A DNA stretch of 7,155 nt, taken from assembly GCA_900557355.1 (NCBI GenBank), contig USSR01000359.1, positions 1 through 7,155 on the forward strand. Direction: 5' to 3'. The translations under genes and the position numbers were made by a program. The DNA comes from an uncultured Bacteroides sp. GTDB taxonomy: Bacteria > Bacteroidota > Bacteroidia > Bacteroidales > Bacteroidaceae. Shown one piece after another: positions 6,630-7,155 of this stretch (its first letter is position 1; each line of letters starts with the position of its first letter). The notes beneath the pieces were generated by a model. That model was not told the origin of the DNA, searched no databases, and worked only from the letters and a program-made list of their open reading frames with translations.

Positions 6630-7155
6630 TTAATCGGGCAAAACAATACCACCACCGGCATTTTCACTTGCGCCATGTCCGTGACCATGCTGATAAGCGT
6701 GTGCATGGCTGGGATGAGCCATTTCTTCATACTGTGCAGCAGTACCATTCAGAGCATCAGCCTTGATTGTACCTAAAACTTCTTTGCTGTTTTTATAAGA
6801 AATTGTATAAGTTGTGGTAACCGGATAAACCTCAAACCACGCACGATAGATACTCCATGCAGAAATCTTCATTTCAAGTACAGAATCTTTTGTATCGTTA
6901 TAGTTCAAGCTCTTGATGAATTCTGTAACATCAACGTCTTTCACTTCACCTGCAGCCTCCTGTTGATTATACAACTTATAGCTCACCTTAGTAATCAAAA
7001 TATAATCGTTTGCATTTTCCCACCAAGATTTACCAGCATGGTTGTGGGTAGGATTAAGCAATTCGCTTACGCGAGGAGCACCTACTTCTCTCACACCTTC
7101 AATCACAATTTGATCAGGTTCTTCCGGTGTAACAGTCTTCACAGCCACCAATGTA
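6630..7155 (-). CDS. Uncharacterised protein with histidine-rich C-terminal tail (C-terminal 174 codons; start outside window)
   Basis: I do not recognise this gene with certainty; it may belong to the Bacteroides DUF3869-type proteins. The frame is open at the right edge (the last complete codon is 7152-7154) and ends at TAA 6630-6632. The visible part is mostly predicted beta strand: TPEEPDQIVIEGVREVG; an Asn/His/Trp-rich turn (NPTHNHAGKSWWENANDY); ILITKVSYKLYN; WFEVYPVTTTYTISYKN. It ends in a flexible His/Gly tail with six histidines in 14 residues (6675-6716) and the terminus AGGGIVLPD. The pattern suggests a repeated immunoglobulin-like or beta-sandwich module exported to the envelope, but the N-terminus that would carry a signal peptide or lipobox is missing. 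It lies 48 bp upstream of the OmpA-family gene on the same strand with no terminator between, so co-transcription is likely. A TTG at 7149-7151 could be mistaken for a start, but is an internal Leu codon. Confidence 0.8.
   Translation of the reverse strand, partial: TLVAVKTVTPEEPDQIVIEGVREVGAPRVSELLNPTHNHAGKSWWENANDYILITKVSYKLYNQQEAAGEVKDVDVTEFIKSLNYNDTKDSVLEMKISAWSIYRAWFEVYPVTTTYTISYKNSKEVLGTIKADALNGTAAQYEEMAHPSHAHAYQHGHGHGASENAGGGIVLPD

Noticed and set aside
7149..7151. TTG as the start of the His-tail protein
   Set aside because: The frame is open upstream to the window edge, there is no signal peptide after this codon, and the text reads as mid-domain sequence.
1..7155. Mobile element, CRISPR array, tRNA/rRNA gene, or defence system
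   Set aside because: Every long stretch is accounted for by intact minus-strand housekeeping or envelope genes; no transposase, direct-repeat array, tRNA-like cloverleaf or target-site duplication was seen.

Overview
The window looks like a chromosomal housekeeping segment of a Bacteroides-type member of the Bacteroidales. Four things point there: genes without obvious Shine-Dalgarno sequences and with A/T-rich leaders; matches to the Bacteroidetes -7 promoter element TAnnTTTG ahead of several genes; secreted proteins with mature N-termini starting at Gln after an Ala-X-Ala-type site; and the gene order ruvX - def - TPR protein - thrS, which I recall from Bacteroides genomes. All seven genes lie on the minus strand, so transcription runs from high to low coordinates.

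Upstream envelope block (7155 to about 4537, read on the minus strand). It begins with the C-terminal part of an unrecognised protein with a histidine-rich tail (possibly of the DUF3869 type). After 48 bp comes an OmpA-family outer-membrane protein with signal peptide, barrel, short coiled coil and peptidoglycan-binding OmpA domain. A strong intrinsic terminator hairpin (5364-5398) separates this from a short YjbH-family predicted outer-membrane beta-barrel protein, which is followed by a second intrinsic terminator (4537-4571).

Downstream housekeeping block (4473 to 1). It holds ruvX/yqgF (RNase H-fold, Holliday-junction resolvase-like / rRNA maturation), def (peptide deformylase), a large secreted TPR protein (678 aa, two TPR blocks around a charged linker) and the N-terminal 403 codons of thrS (threonyl-tRNA synthetase), which runs off the left edge. 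Gaps are 55, 116 and 78 bp. -7-like boxes lie before ruvX, the TPR gene and thrS, so this may be a run of short transcripts or an operon with internal promoters. By known synteny, infC-rpmI-rplT would be expected beyond position 1, making this a translation-related neighbourhood with one secreted TPR gene embedded in it.

There is no gene-free stretch over 300 bases. The largest gaps are 4474-4592 and 3325-3440. I see no tRNA or rRNA gene, insertion sequence, CRISPR array, prophage or integration scar. Long plus-strand reading frames here are shadows of the minus-strand genes. I find no convincing undescribed system; the findings below are modest.
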